Source of the DNA: UBA2588 sp002339805
Lineage (GTDB): Bacteria > Chloroflexota > Dehalococcoidia > Lucifugimonadales > UBA3495
DNA length: 64,000 nucleotides
Direction: 5' to 3'
NCBI GenBank assembly: GCA_045562555.1
Contig: JBJKVO010000015.1
Span: 186,001-250,000, forward strand
Shown: positions 45,183 through 55,328 of the stretch, piece after piece
Position numbering within the stretch: the first letter of the stretch is position 1
Layout: every line of letters starts with the position of its first letter
Made by a program: the position numbers and the translations under genes
Notes under the pieces: generated by a model
The model's input: the letters and a program-made list of their open reading frames with translations, nothing else
Told to the model about the DNA's origin: nothing
Database searches by the model: none

Positions 45183-46364
45183 TTATTCATTTATATTTTC
45201 TGTTCTGAGCGATAACCCAAAAATCTTAATAAACCCTTCGGCCGATGCATGGTCGAATTCATCGTCCCTATCATAAGTGGCTAATGCCTTAGAATATAAC
45301 CCTTGATCAGATTCTCTTCCTGTGACAGTGCACTTACCTTTATATAAACAGACTTGAATTTTGCCAGACACGTATTTTTGAGTGTCATCTATATATCTAT
45401 CCAAATTAAGTCTATGCCTACTGAACCAAAGTCCATTGTAAACAATTTCAGAATATTCCCTTGAAACATTATGCTTGAATCTAGCTTGGTCTCTACTCAA
45501 TGTCAGATCTTCCAAAGATTTGTGCGCTGTGTGCAATACAATCCCTGCGGGAGATTCATATATTTCTCTAGATTTAATCCCCACCAAACGATTTTCCACG
45601 TGGTCTATTCTTCCAATGCCATGATTGCCAGCGATTTTATTAAGCTCTACGATGAGTTCAATTCCATTCATTTTTATATTATTAAGTGACACAGGAATAC
45701 CTTCGATAAATTCTAATTCAATATATTCTTTGCTATCCGGTGCTTCATTTGGAGATGTTGTCCATGTGAACGCCTCTTCAGGTGGTTCAAGTCCGGGATC
45801 TTCCAGTTCTCCGGCCTCTGCGCTTCTACCCCATAGATTTTCATCCACTGAAAATCTACTGTCTTTGACATTAATCGGTAGATTGCGCTCATTAGCATAT
45901 TCTATTTCATCAGCTCGGCTCATGCCCCAATCTCGTATAGGTGCTATTAATTTGATCTCAGGCATTAATGCAGCAGCACTTACTTCAATTCTGACTTGGT
46001 CGTTTCCTTTGCCTGTGCATCCGTGAGCGATCGCATACGCTCCTTCCTGTTTAGCAACATCCACTAAGCATTTTGCTATTAAAGGCCTTCCTAAAGCTGT
46101 GGCTAAAGGATATTCCTCTTCGTATATAGCCCCTGCTTTTAAAGCAGGCCAAATATAATCGGTAACCAAAGGTGCTTTAGCATCAATCGTAACAGCTTTG
46201 TCAGCGCCCACCTCTATTGCCCTTTGTTTAATAGAGTCCAGATCAACCATGCCTAAATCTATTGTTACAGTAATAATTTCAGCATCATAATTTTCTTTTA
46301 ACCACGGTACAGCAACTGAAGTATCTAACCCTCCGCTATACGCTAGCACAATTTTGTTAGTCAT
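45183..46364 (-). CDS. argG: Argininosuccinate synthase
   Basis: The 393-residue enzyme joins citrulline and aspartate with ATP. The N-terminal PP-loop is VLAYSGGLDTS (about 6-16), HGCTGKGNDQVR lies at about 117, and the GRSAEAGELEDP and GIGRIDHVENRLVGIKSREIYE segments are present. It lies last in the argJ-argB-argD-argG run, seven bases after argD. Confidence 0.98.
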   Translation of the reverse strand: MTNKIVLAYSGGLDTSVAVPWLKENYDAEIITVTIDLGMVDLDSIKQRAIEVGADKAVTIDAKAPLVTDYIWPALKAGAIYEEEYPLATALGRPLIAKCLVDVAKQEGAYAIAHGCTGKGNDQVRIEVSAAALMPEIKLIAPIRDWGMSRADEIEYANERNLPINVKDSRFSVDENLWGRSAEAGELEDPGLEPPEEAFTWTTSPNEAPDSKEYIELEFIEGIPVSLNNIKMNGIELIVELNKIAGNHGIGRIDHVENRLVGIKSREIYESPAGIVLHTAHKSLEDLTLSRDQARFKHNVSREYSEIVYNGLWFSRHRLNLDRYIDDTQKYVSGKIQVCLYKGKCTVTGRESDQGLYSKALATYDRDDEFDHASAEGFIKIFGLSLRTENINE

Positions 46365-46371
46365 AATTTCC

Positions 46372-47559
46372 TTATATCTTATTCAACACTGATTCTAATT
46401 TTTCAACACATTCGTCAACATCAGCAGATGTTATATTAAGAGGCGGCATAAATCTGATTGCATTAGGTCGAGGAGCATTTAGTAATAATCCTGCAGAATT
46501 GCATTCAGTTAATACTTGCGGCGAAATATCCTGATCAAATTCCATCGCTATTAACAATCCTTTTCCCCTAATTTCATTTATGAATCCATATTTTTCTTTA
46601 AGCTGACTCAAAGCGTTCATAAAATAAATTTCCATTTCTTTAACGTTTTGTAAAACTCCACTGTTTATCAGATGATCCGTACCAGCAAAAGCTACAGCAG
46701 TGGTCAAAGCGTTACCTCCAAAAGTAGAACCATGATCACCAGGAACTAACGCCATACAATATTCTTTAGACAAAAAAGCTCCTATAGGCAAGCCGAACCC
46801 TAATCCTTTAGCCAAAGTCATCACATCTGGCTCGATGCCATATTCCTGATACCCAAACAAACTGCCTAATCTTCCAATTCCTGTCTGCACTTCATCAAGT
46901 ATTAACAATATATTATTCTTATCACACCATTCCCGAACTCTAGGAAGATAATCATCAGAAGGAATGATAACTCCGCCTTCTCCTTGAACCGGCTCAAGCA
47001 TAATAGCTGCAGTTTTATCAGTAGTTGCGTTTATAATCGCATCCACGTCATTATAGTCAACATGAACAAACCCTGGCAGCAATGGTGCAAAATTTGCTTG
47101 GTAATGAGGTTGCCCAGTAGCAGCCACCGTACCTAATGTTCTCCCATGAAACGAATTTAGTGCTGTAATGATTTCATAAGCCCCATCTCGATTGAGCATC
47201 CCGTATCTTCTGGCTAATTTGATAGCCCCTTCATTAGCCTCTGCTCCGCTATTCCCAAAAAACACTTTATCTAATGCGCTGTTCTCTATTAGCAATTCAG
47301 CTAGTTTAAGCTGAGGTATGGTATAAAATTGATTTGAGGTCTGTAGCAAAGTGTCGGCTTGATCTCTTATAGCTTGAGATATAACGGGGTTAGAGTGCCC
47401 TAAATTATCCACAGCCCAGCCAGCTACAAAGTCCAAATATTCTTTTCCATCGGCATCCCAGACTCTTGCTCCTAACCCTTTCTCAATAACCACCGGCTGC
47501 CGCCTAACAGTTTGAGCATAATACTTATTTTCAATTGCTATCCACTCAGAATTGTTCAT
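46372..47559 (-). CDS. argD: Acetylornithine aminotransferase
   Basis: The 395-residue PLP enzyme has GNSGAEANEGAIKLAR (about 103-118), the substrate-binding ILLILDEVQTGIGRLG and PLP-Lys in TLAKGLGFGLPIGA (about residue 249). It makes N-acetylornithine in arginine synthesis. Enzymes of this type can also act in lysine synthesis. It is placed between argB and argG. Confidence 0.96.
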   Translation of the reverse strand: MNNSEWIAIENKYYAQTVRRQPVVIEKGLGARVWDADGKEYLDFVAGWAVDNLGHSNPVISQAIRDQADTLLQTSNQFYTIPQLKLAELLIENSALDKVFFGNSGAEANEGAIKLARRYGMLNRDGAYEIITALNSFHGRTLGTVAATGQPHYQANFAPLLPGFVHVDYNDVDAIINATTDKTAAIMLEPVQGEGGVIIPSDDYLPRVREWCDKNNILLILDEVQTGIGRLGSLFGYQEYGIEPDVMTLAKGLGFGLPIGAFLSKEYCMALVPGDHGSTFGGNALTTAVAFAGTDHLINSGVLQNVKEMEIYFMNALSQLKEKYGFINEIRGKGLLIAMEFDQDISPQVLTECNSAGLLLNAPRPNAIRFMPPLNITSADVDECVEKLESVLNKI

Positions 47560-47609
47560 GTAACCTCTCTTGAAATTCCTTATAACTTTACAGAATAGTG
47601 ACTAACTGC

Positions 47610-48410
47610 TTATATCCCACTACTTAGCCCTAATATACGTGTACCAATCCTTTTGTCTTTCACACAATCCATCAAAGAATTTGGCTTTCTTCCATCAATG
47701 ATATCAGCATATTTAACATCATTAAGCGCGGTTATACACGCACCTAACTTAGGTATCATGCCTCCTTTAATCACGCCTGAACTAATCAAGTTCTTAGCAA
47801 TGGTAAGATTCATCCGCGGAATCACTCTACCATTATTATCCATGATTCCAGGCACATCGGTCAAAAAAACTAACCTCTCAGGAGATATTTTTTTTGCTAT
47901 CTCTCCTGCTGAAGTATCCCCGTTGATATTCAGTGGTATTCCTGAGTTATCAGTTCCGTCATTTTCATGGACGCCCACTGGCGAGACCATAGGCATGTAA
48001 CCAGCATCTAAAATCGTCTTCAAAGGGTCATCATTTACTTTTATGACTTGACCTACATACCCAAGCTCTTTATTCGGGATATTAGCTTCTAAAATCTGGC
48101 CGTCAACCCCACTTATGCCTATACTTTTACCTCCCATACGATTAACCAAAGAAACCATTTCTTTGTTTATTAATCCTGTAAGAACCGCTACCACTATATC
48201 CAGACTAGGCCTATCCGTAACACGCAAACCATCAACAAAAACGGGTGATAAATTCTGTTTACCCATCCATTCAGATATAACATTCCCTCCTCCATGGACA
48301 ACAACAATCTTATATCCTTGTTTTTGTAATTCTATTAAATCTTTGATAGTAGTATCATGGCTACCCAATGTACTGCCACCTATTTTAACTACCAGGTCGA
48401 TATCTGACAC
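47610..48410 (-). CDS. argB: Acetylglutamate kinase
   Basis: The 266-residue amino-acid kinase has VVKIGGSTLG at the start and VVVHGGGNVIS (about 36-46), then FLTDVPGIMDNNGRVIP (about 180-196), all typical of the family. It phosphorylates N-acetylglutamate. It lies between argJ and argD. Confidence 0.96.
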   Translation of the reverse strand: MSDIDLVVKIGGSTLGSHDTTIKDLIELQKQGYKIVVVHGGGNVISEWMGKQNLSPVFVDGLRVTDRPSLDIVVAVLTGLINKEMVSLVNRMGGKSIGISGVDGQILEANIPNKELGYVGQVIKVNDDPLKTILDAGYMPMVSPVGVHENDGTDNSGIPLNINGDTSAGEIAKKISPERLVFLTDVPGIMDNNGRVIPRMNLTIAKNLISSGVIKGGMIPKLGACITALNDVKYADIIDGRKPNSLMDCVKDKRIGTRILGLSSGI

Positions 48411-48449
48411 AATCGCTCCATTATAAAAACGTCTTTTAAAAGTAAATGT

Positions 48450-49667
48450 TTAGGTGGTGTATGCGCTGTTGATGATTACGTATTGTTCTGTCAAGTCACA
48501 ACCCCATGCTGTTGCATCAAATTCACCTAAATGAAGCTGAAGTCTAAAATTTACTTCTGACTCTTGCATCAGGGCGACAACTGCATCTTTAAAATATGGA
48601 ATCGATTTTCCAGATTCCATAATGCACACGCCATTAATAAAAAGATCTATTAATTGTTCATTTACCTCAACGTCACTCATCCCAAGTGCCATTAATATCC
48701 TGCCCCAGTTAGGGTCTGCTCCGTAAACAGCAGATTTAACAAGATTAGAAGCGACAACTGTTTTAGCCGCTTTCCGTGCATCTTCTTTGCTTTTGGCGCC
48801 ACAAACATCTACGGTGATAAGTGTTGAAGCTCCTTCTCCATCTGCAGCTAGCTTGCGAACTAAATCGGTGCATACGTAACGTACACCTTCAACAAATACC
48901 TCGGCATCAGTGGAGTCAGCATTGATCGGGTCATTCCCTGCTGCACCATTAGCCAAAATCAAAACAGTGTCATTAGTACTAGTATCCCCGTCAATAGATA
49001 ACATATTATATGTATCATCGCATGCTTCTTTAAGGACACTCTTCAAAAAGCTTTTATCTATAGAAGCGTCCGTTGTGATAAAAGAAAGCATTGTGGCCAT
49101 ATTGGGATGTATCATCCCTGAACCTTTCGCAACTCCGCCAATGGTTATGGTTTTTCCATTTATTTCCAATTTAACCGCAATTTCTTTGGGTTTTGTATCA
49201 GTGGTCATCATTGCTCTGGCAACATCAGGTCCTGATATTTCGTTCAATTCAACCTTATCTAATCCATTTTTAATAAGAGCCATTGGCAGTTCAACGCCGA
49301 TGACACCTGTGCTACATACCAAAACTTCCTCAGCCGAACATTGAATTTTTTCTGACACCTGTTTAGCTATCTCTCTCGCATCCAAAAAGCCTTGTTCTCC
49401 AACACAAGCGTTCGCTATGCCCGCATTAACAAAAATACATCGAGCCGTACCATTCTGAATATGTTCTGCAGTTACATCAACCGATGGGGATCTGATTGCA
49501 CTCGTAGTAAATACGCCCGCAGCGGTACATTCTTTTTCGGAGACAATTAAACCTAAATCAAGTTTATCTTCCGCAAAAGTTTTTAAGCCGGCAAAAGTAG
49601 TACCTGCACTATAGCCTATAGGAGACGTAACATTCCCCTCTGGAATTTCATTAATTAAATCTGTCAT
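48450..49667 (-). CDS. argJ: Bifunctional ornithine acetyltransferase/N-acetylglutamate synthase ArgJ
   Basis: The precursor has the self-cleavage site KGSGMIHPNMATML, where the Thr becomes the nucleophile of the beta chain. It also has TTDTKPKEIAV and the GADPNWGRILMALG region near the C-terminus. ArgJ recycles acetyl groups in arginine synthesis. It starts the argJBDG run. I chose the ATG at 49667. A GTG at 49676 would add three residues. A TTGGTATAAT box lies 62-71 bases upstream. Confidence 0.96.
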   Translation of the reverse strand: MTDLINEIPEGNVTSPIGYSAGTTFAGLKTFAEDKLDLGLIVSEKECTAAGVFTTSAIRSPSVDVTAEHIQNGTARCIFVNAGIANACVGEQGFLDAREIAKQVSEKIQCSAEEVLVCSTGVIGVELPMALIKNGLDKVELNEISGPDVARAMMTTDTKPKEIAVKLEINGKTITIGGVAKGSGMIHPNMATMLSFITTDASIDKSFLKSVLKEACDDTYNMLSIDGDTSTNDTVLILANGAAGNDPINADSTDAEVFVEGVRYVCTDLVRKLAADGEGASTLITVDVCGAKSKEDARKAAKTVVASNLVKSAVYGADPNWGRILMALGMSDVEVNEQLIDLFINGVCIMESGKSIPYFKDAVVALMQESEVNFRLQLHLGEFDATAWGCDLTEQYVIINSAYTT

Positions 49668-49728
49668 ATATTTCACTTATAACCATTTTTTCACGTGCTA
49701 AAATTCAAGCCAGTGTATATTAGGGGCA

Positions 49729-49738
49729 ATTATACCAA
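49729..49738 (-). promoter_or_regulatory. Extended -10 promoter of argJBDG
   Basis: The minus strand reads TTGGTATAAT, a TGn extended -10 box. The same ten bases recur (one base different) at the two divergent promoters near 58343-58378. No clear -35 box is seen. Confidence 0.5.
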
Positions 49739-49764
49739 TAAGTTAATACAAAACAAAAAAACTA

Positions 49765-49794
49765 TTGGACTACAAATAATCCAGTAGTTATAAT
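49765..49794 (+). promoter_or_regulatory. Promoter of the DUF1015 gene
   Basis: TTGGAC (49765-49770) is followed after 18 bases by a perfect TATAAT (49789-49794). Only nine bases separate the -10 box from the ATG at 49804, so the transcript would have almost no leader, and no ribosome site is visible. Confidence 0.6.
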
Positions 49795-49803
49795 CAATTA
49801 CCT

Positions 49804-51063
49804 ATGACACAGTTTTTGCCACTTCGCGGATTAAAATATAACCTTCAAAAATTTGATTCATTAGATGAATTAATCTGCCCACCTTTCGATTTAATATCAT
49901 CAAATTTAAAGAACATTCTTGAAAACAAAAACCCATACAATGCCGTCTGGCTTGAAGGTACTTCTCAAATTAAGGATGGCAGCGAAAATAAATACCTAGA
50001 CTCAAAAAACACATTCAACAAATGGTTGAACAATGAAATAATAATTAGAGATGAAATCCCATTATATTATTTAGTGAAATACAGATATATGCTAAACGGC
50101 ACCGCTTATTCTGTGGCGAAAATTATAGGGATGTTGCAAGTTGAAGATCTTTCTACTGGTAACATCGTTGGGCATGAAAACACTTATCCACCTATCGTTG
50201 AAGACAGAATCAAATTACTAGAGACTACAGGTGTACAGTTCAGTCCTATATTGGCAGCATTTAAGGATGCATCAGGTACAGTAAAGACCATTGTGAATAA
50301 AACGTTACGTGAAGAAGCTGAAGCACACATAAATATCACAACCACGGACTCTTTAGATATTTGGAGCATCTCAAACAACGATGATATCCAGAGTATCAAA
50401 ACATCCTTAAACGATTCTACCGTATTCATTGCTGATGGCCATCATAGATATGACGCTGCGCTCGGAATTCAAAACTCGAACACATCAACTTTTGAGTCTC
50501 AGCACATCATGACAGCATTGATCGACCTAGATGACCCTGGCCTACAGATACTGCCGTATCACAGAATTATGAAAAATGTTAATGAAGAGCTTACAGCCTT
50601 AGTACATTGTAAATTATCTGAAATTTGCATTAATCATACCCAGAAAAATGTAGAGGAGATAGGTAGTCAATCATTATTAGACCTAATTTCTAAAACCACT
50701 CAAAACATTCATACTATCTGCACATTATCCCCTCAAAAGAACATTCTAAACATTTACAACATGGACCCACAATCATCAGAAGATGCCTTGGGAGAACTGG
50801 CCCATTCAGATGCTTGGATCCTACAGAGCAAGGTAATAGACTCCTGTATGCAGAAATATCCAAGCAGCAGCCTCACATATACTCACGATCTTACTGAAGG
50901 AATAATTTCCAAAGACTCTCTAGCTATATTCTTAGGTCCTTTCCCTAAGCCTGCATTTGAGAAAGTAGCGCTGTCAGAGACAAACATGCCTCCAAAATCT
51001 ACATTTTTTTACCCTAAAATGCCTACAGGATTGTTATTCCATCCTATATATATGGGCCCTTAA
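49804..51063 (+). CDS. DUF1015 family protein
   Basis: The 419-residue protein shows the DUF1015 pattern: RGLKYN at the start, ICPPFDLIS (about 25-33), an ENTYPPIVEDR segment (about 122-132), and IADGHHRYDAA (about 214-224) with a His-His-Arg cluster. The family role is unknown, although the second conserved motif is sometimes compared with a nuclease-like site. It is transcribed from its own strong promoter, opposite argJ. Confidence 0.85.
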   Translation: MTQFLPLRGLKYNLQKFDSLDELICPPFDLISSNLKNILENKNPYNAVWLEGTSQIKDGSENKYLDSKNTFNKWLNNEIIIRDEIPLYYLVKYRYMLNGTAYSVAKIIGMLQVEDLSTGNIVGHENTYPPIVEDRIKLLETTGVQFSPILAAFKDASGTVKTIVNKTLREEAEAHINITTTDSLDIWSISNNDDIQSIKTSLNDSTVFIADGHHRYDAALGIQNSNTSTFESQHIMTALIDLDDPGLQILPYHRIMKNVNEELTALVHCKLSEICINHTQKNVEEIGSQSLLDLISKTTQNIHTICTLSPQKNILNIYNMDPQSSEDALGELAHSDAWILQSKVIDSCMQKYPSSSLTYTHDLTEGIISKDSLAIFLGPFPKPAFEKVALSETNMPPKSTFFYPKMPTGLLFHPIYMGP

Positions 51064-51121
51064 ACTTAACGTTCCCTCATGATAAAACTGCCTTTTTCTA
51101 AAGCCATTTACACAGAATAAG

Positions 51122-52231
51122 TCACCCGCTAATGTGTCCTAATTCTGGCAAAATCCGTTTCATGGCAGCAACAACTTCTTCAATGTCTTCTTTAACAACT
51201 GCGCCTAAATGTCCGACCCTGAATATTCTGCCGCTAAGTTTGCCCTGACCTCCTGCTAGGACGAGCTTTTCACTATCTTTCATTGTTTTCATGAATTTCG
51301 ATGAATCTAAACCATCAGGAATATGCACCGCAGTTACAGTATCAGAAGCCCAGCGTTCATCACTTGGCAGTAATTTGAACCCCAAATCCTTCATGCTCTG
51401 CCTAGTGTACTCAGCAACGTCTGATTGCCTGATAAATATATTTTCTATCCCCTCAGCTAACATCATATCTAATGCGACATCTAAAGCATAAAACAAGGAA
51501 ATGTTAGGCGTCCAAGGAGTTTGCCCTTGCTCCAATGATTTTTTTGCAGCCCCTAAATCAAAATACGATTTGGGCATTTTGGCCGCTTCATAAGCCTTCC
51601 AAGCTCTTTCGCTAAAGCTTATAAAAGCTAATCCTGGAGGAATCATGAACGATTTTTGAGATCCTGTTGATACTACATCACAACCCCAGCCATCTACCGG
51701 CAAAGGAACAGATCCCAAACTACTCACAGCATCAACTAAAATCAAAGCTTCACTGTTATTCTTCACTGCACTGCAAATACCTTCCAGGTCGTGAGTAACC
51801 CCTGTAGAAGTTTCATTATGAGTGATAATAACAGCTTTAACATCAGGATTTTCTTTAATTGACTGTTCAATTAAGTCCGGAGAAATTGCGTCTCCCCATT
51901 CACATATTATTTCTACCACATCAGCGCCATACGTTTTGGCTATCTCTACATATCTATCTCCAAAAGAACCGGCACTGCATGCTATCACCTTATCCCCAGG
52001 AGACAAAGTATTAACTATTGAAGCTTCAAGAGCCCCTGTTCCAGATGCAGTTAGTATAAACACATCTTCTTTAGTCATGAAAACTTGCTTCAATTTATCG
52101 GTTGTATCATCTAACAGTTTCTTGAATTCTGGGCCCCTATGATTGATCATAGGGCTAGTCAAAGCTTCAAGAACTGGATCTGGTAATGGGGTTGGACCTG
52201 GGGTTCTTAAGTTAAAAGTATCTAATGCCAC
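51122..52231 (-). CDS. Class V aminotransferase, alanine/serine-glyoxylate type
   Basis: The 369-residue PLP enzyme opens NLRTPGPTPLPDPV and has the motif SQKSFMIPPG (PLP-Lys near residue 193), followed by WTPNISLFYALDVAL. These fit the alanine-glyoxylate or serine-glyoxylate/pyruvate transaminase family, which removes glyoxylate or interconverts serine and pyruvate. The exact substrate is open. It is transcribed divergently from the helicase gene. Confidence 0.9.
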   Translation of the reverse strand: MALDTFNLRTPGPTPLPDPVLEALTSPMINHRGPEFKKLLDDTTDKLKQVFMTKEDVFILTASGTGALEASIVNTLSPGDKVIACSAGSFGDRYVEIAKTYGADVVEIICEWGDAISPDLIEQSIKENPDVKAVIITHNETSTGVTHDLEGICSAVKNNSEALILVDAVSSLGSVPLPVDGWGCDVVSTGSQKSFMIPPGLAFISFSERAWKAYEAAKMPKSYFDLGAAKKSLEQGQTPWTPNISLFYALDVALDMMLAEGIENIFIRQSDVAEYTRQSMKDLGFKLLPSDERWASDTVTAVHIPDGLDSSKFMKTMKDSEKLVLAGGQGKLSGRIFRVGHLGAVVKEDIEEVVAAMKRILPELGHISG

Positions 52232-52329
52232 TGAATACGCTCCTGATATTTGCCTCTCTATATGTTGCCTTTCCAGAAAAAATTATATCACCGCAATGAC
52301 CTTAATCAAACTATTTAGAAATACCTACA

Positions 52330-52338
52330 TGCTATACT
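52330..52338 (+). promoter_or_regulatory. Extended -10 box of the pcrA-type helicase gene
   Basis: TGCTATACT (52330-52338) is a TGn extended -10 with TATACT. It ends six bases before the ATG at 52345, so the start site would fall on or near the first base of that codon. No ribosome site lies in between. Confidence 0.45.
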
Positions 52339-52344
52339 AGCAAC

Positions 52345-54549
52345 ATGGTAATTACCTCTGAATCGATCTTAAACTCCCTTAACCCTGAGCAGCAACGTGC
52401 CGTTCAACATATCAATGGACCTATGCTGATAATTGCTGGGCCAGGCAGTGGTAAGACCAGAGTAATAACAAATAGAGCGGCTCATTTGGTGCTTAGTGGC
52501 ACACTAAACAAAGCTTCGGTCCTAGCAGTAACATTTACAAACAAAGCAGCTAGCGAATTAAAAGATAGAATTTCACAGATGAAAATTGCTGGACCTGAAC
52601 AAATAACTGCAAGCACATTTCATTCGTTTTGTGCTCGCATACTTAGAGCACATGGATCGTACGTAGGGTTAGATAGGAATTACTCTATTTATGACTCGGA
52701 TGATCAATTATCTGCTATCAAAGAATCAATGATAATAGCTGAAATAGACACGAAGCAGACAAACCCAAGGTCCATACAAAATTTAATATCTAAAGCAAAA
52801 ACCTCTAGAAAAGATTCTCGGATGATGGCGCAGGATGCAGACACTTACTTTGAAGAATTAGCCGCGTCTATATACAGTAGGTATGAAGAGCTTCTTCAAA
52901 GGAACAATGCTGCAGATTTCGACGATCTCATTTCCAAATCAGTAGATTTATTATTGAATTACCCTGCAGTAAGAGAATCTTACAACCAAAACTATCAACA
53001 AGTAATGATCGATGAATTTCAAGACACAAATGCTTCTCAATATTTATTATCTAAACTATTAGTCCAAGATCATCAAAATTTAACCGTTGTTGGTGACCCA
53101 AATCAATCAATTTATTCTTGGAGGAATGCAGATATCACAAATATACTGAACTTCCAAGAAGATTTTCCTGATACTCAAGTGATATCTATTAACCAAAATT
53201 ATAGGTCCACGCAAAACATCCTAAAAACAGCACGAAACGTGATTACGACCAATCAGCTAAATATCGATAACGAAATTTACACAGAAAACCCTGAAGGATC
53301 ACCGGTAATATCACATGAAGCATTCGATGAATTAGATGAAGCGGCTTTTGTAATTGCAGAGTCCAAACAGCTCACGCAAGGACCTAATCCTGACTTCAAA
53401 TTAAGTGATATCGCCATAATGTATAGAGTAAATGCGCAATCTAGAGTGATTGAAGAAGCTTGCCTGAAGTCGAGCGTGAAATATAGGATAGTTGGCGGAA
53501 TACAATTTTATCAGCGCAAAGAAATTAAAGATCTAATCGCATATCTCTCGGCTATATCTAATCCTTCTGACGACATAAGCCTAATCAGAGCCATCAGTAA
53601 CCCCGGCAGAGGAATCGGCAAAAAGACTCTTGACTCTTTAAAATCCTACAGTACCGATAAACATTTATCTCTACTTGACGCCCTGCAAGAGTTAAACTCA
53701 GAGCACGAAAACGATGGATCTATCCCAATAATGTTCAATTCAAGGTCAATCAAATTGCTATCAGGTTTTTACAATGTGTTCCACAATTTTATTGCTCAAT
53801 CATCCCAAGTACCTCTCGTAGAATTAATAGATCTGGTTTTAGAAAATAGTGGCCTACAATCATCAATACTAGAGTCTTCAGACAAAGCTCAAGAACGGTG
53901 GGAAAATATTTTGGAATTCAGGGAAACTTCTAGAGAATTCAACACTCAGAATGCTCTAGAAGGGCTCTCGTCATTACTAGACCGACTAGCTTTAATTAAC
54001 GATGTAGATTCATACGATGATACAGATAATTGTTTAACTTTGATTACTCTACATCAATCCAAAGGATTAGAATTTCCTGTAGTGTTTCTTGTAGGTTTAG
54101 AAGAAGGACTTCTGCCTCATAGTAGATCATTTGACGATCATTTCCAAATAGAAGAAGAACGCAGATTATGCTATGTAGGTGTAACGAGAGCAGAAAAACG
54201 GCTATATTTAACTCATGCCTTCCGAAGAGGTCTTATGGGGCAATATGGCCCTAGCATTAAATCTAGATTCATAGAGCATTTAGATACTAAGAAGCATGCA
54301 CCTTTTGCACTCCCGTCTAATACCGCCACATTGATCTCGCAGAATGGAGTCAAAGTAGCAAAGCCAAAAATAAAACCTGTACCTACAATAGGGCAAACAA
54401 TACTTCATAATGCATTTGGAGAAGGTGTAGTATTAGATGTGCTACAAATAAACCAAGATTTTGAAATAACTATACAATTCAAAGAAAGCTCCGGAACTAA
54501 AAAACTACTACATAGTTTTGCCCCTATTGAAATTCTAGATAACATTTAA
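52345..54549 (+). CDS. UvrD/PcrA-type DNA helicase
   Basis: The 734-residue superfamily 1A helicase carries all motifs in order: NPEQQRAV, Walker A AGPGSGKTR (about 31-39), TFHSFCARILR, Walker B DEFQDTN, GDPNQSIYSWR, NYRST, HQSKGLEFPVVF and VGVTRAEKRLYL. The C-terminus (about 690-734) has the Tudor-like GEGVVLDV found in PcrA. It unwinds DNA in repair and replication restart. Confidence 0.96.
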   Translation: MVITSESILNSLNPEQQRAVQHINGPMLIIAGPGSGKTRVITNRAAHLVLSGTLNKASVLAVTFTNKAASELKDRISQMKIAGPEQITASTFHSFCARILRAHGSYVGLDRNYSIYDSDDQLSAIKESMIIAEIDTKQTNPRSIQNLISKAKTSRKDSRMMAQDADTYFEELAASIYSRYEELLQRNNAADFDDLISKSVDLLLNYPAVRESYNQNYQQVMIDEFQDTNASQYLLSKLLVQDHQNLTVVGDPNQSIYSWRNADITNILNFQEDFPDTQVISINQNYRSTQNILKTARNVITTNQLNIDNEIYTENPEGSPVISHEAFDELDEAAFVIAESKQLTQGPNPDFKLSDIAIMYRVNAQSRVIEEACLKSSVKYRIVGGIQFYQRKEIKDLIAYLSAISNPSDDISLIRAISNPGRGIGKKTLDSLKSYSTDKHLSLLDALQELNSEHENDGSIPIMFNSRSIKLLSGFYNVFHNFIAQSSQVPLVELIDLVLENSGLQSSILESSDKAQERWENILEFRETSREFNTQNALEGLSSLLDRLALINDVDSYDDTDNCLTLITLHQSKGLEFPVVFLVGLEEGLLPHSRSFDDHFQIEEERRLCYVGVTRAEKRLYLTHAFRRGLMGQYGPSIKSRFIEHLDTKKHAPFALPSNTATLISQNGVKVAKPKIKPVPTIGQTILHNAFGEGVVLDVLQINQDFEITIQFKESSGTKKLLHSFAPIEILDNI

Positions 54550-54568
54550 AATTCAGAAGGCCTAACTT

Positions 54569-55018
54569 ATGAAGGTTAATCCAGAAAAAAATATCACTGT
54601 AAAAATTGTAGATTCTGAGCTAGAAAAAAATGATTGTGTTCGCATCAGAACCCAAGTCTTCGTTCTGGAGCAAGGCGTTGATCCCAATCATGAAATTGAT
54701 GACTACGATGATAAATGCGTGCACGCAATCGCTTTAATCGGGTCTGAGCCTGTAGGTACAGGAAGACTCATCAAATTGTCATCAAGTAAAGCTCAAATAG
54801 GCCGAATGGCTGTTCTTCACGAATTTAGGAGATTACAAATAGGAACCCAAATACTAAAAAAACTAGAAAAACACGCACACGAAATGCAGATTACCACATT
54901 AATTCTACATGCACAGTTGTATGTAAGAAATTTTTACGAAAACAATGGATATACGGCAACGGGAGATGTATTTTTAGACGAAAATATATCTCATGTTCTT
55001 ATGACTAAACAATTATAA
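54569..55018 (+). CDS. GNAT family N-acetyltransferase, ElaA-like
   Basis: The 149-residue protein has the GNAT fold with an acetyl-CoA loop in LHEFRRLQIGTQIL (about 90-103) and an ElaA-like N-terminus with IRTQVFVLEQGVDPNHEID (about 26-44). The substrate is unknown. It begins 19 bases after the helicase gene, so the two may share a transcript. Confidence 0.9.
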   Translation: MKVNPEKNITVKIVDSELEKNDCVRIRTQVFVLEQGVDPNHEIDDYDDKCVHAIALIGSEPVGTGRLIKLSSSKAQIGRMAVLHEFRRLQIGTQILKKLEKHAHEMQITTLILHAQLYVRNFYENNGYTATGDVFLDENISHVLMTKQL

Positions 55019-55019
55019 T

Positions 55020-55319
55020 TTAGGCATCTACAGTTTCTATTATTTTGATCTCCATTTTTGCTATATGGCTTGGGGGTAAATCTCCTAAACTTTTACGCTC
55101 CGGAGAGTCAAAGAATGACTGCTCTTTAGAAGGGATATCATCTATAGAGTCAAATTTGCGCATCCAGATAAATTCATTTCTATCAAGATTCACCCAAGTG
55201 CCTTGAACAGGTATTCCAAGTCGTTCGTGTACGGGCCTTATGTGTTCGTTAAACAAAGAAATAAAAGAATCCATCATTCCCTTGTTTATAGTATAAGTTC
55301 TTAACTGCAATACAGGCAT
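55020..55319 (-). CDS. NIPSNAP-family protein
   Basis: The 99-residue ferredoxin-like fold protein opens LQLRTYTINKGMMDSF and has EFIWMRKFDSIDD at 48-60, as in NIPSNAP proteins. Their biochemistry is poorly known. It follows the enolase-superfamily gene by nine bases and probably belongs to its catabolic operon. Confidence 0.85.
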   Translation of the reverse strand: MPVLQLRTYTINKGMMDSFISLFNEHIRPVHERLGIPVQGTWVNLDRNEFIWMRKFDSIDDIPSKEQSFFDSPERKSLGDLPPSHIAKMEIKIIETVDA

Positions 55320-55328
55320 TTATAGACC

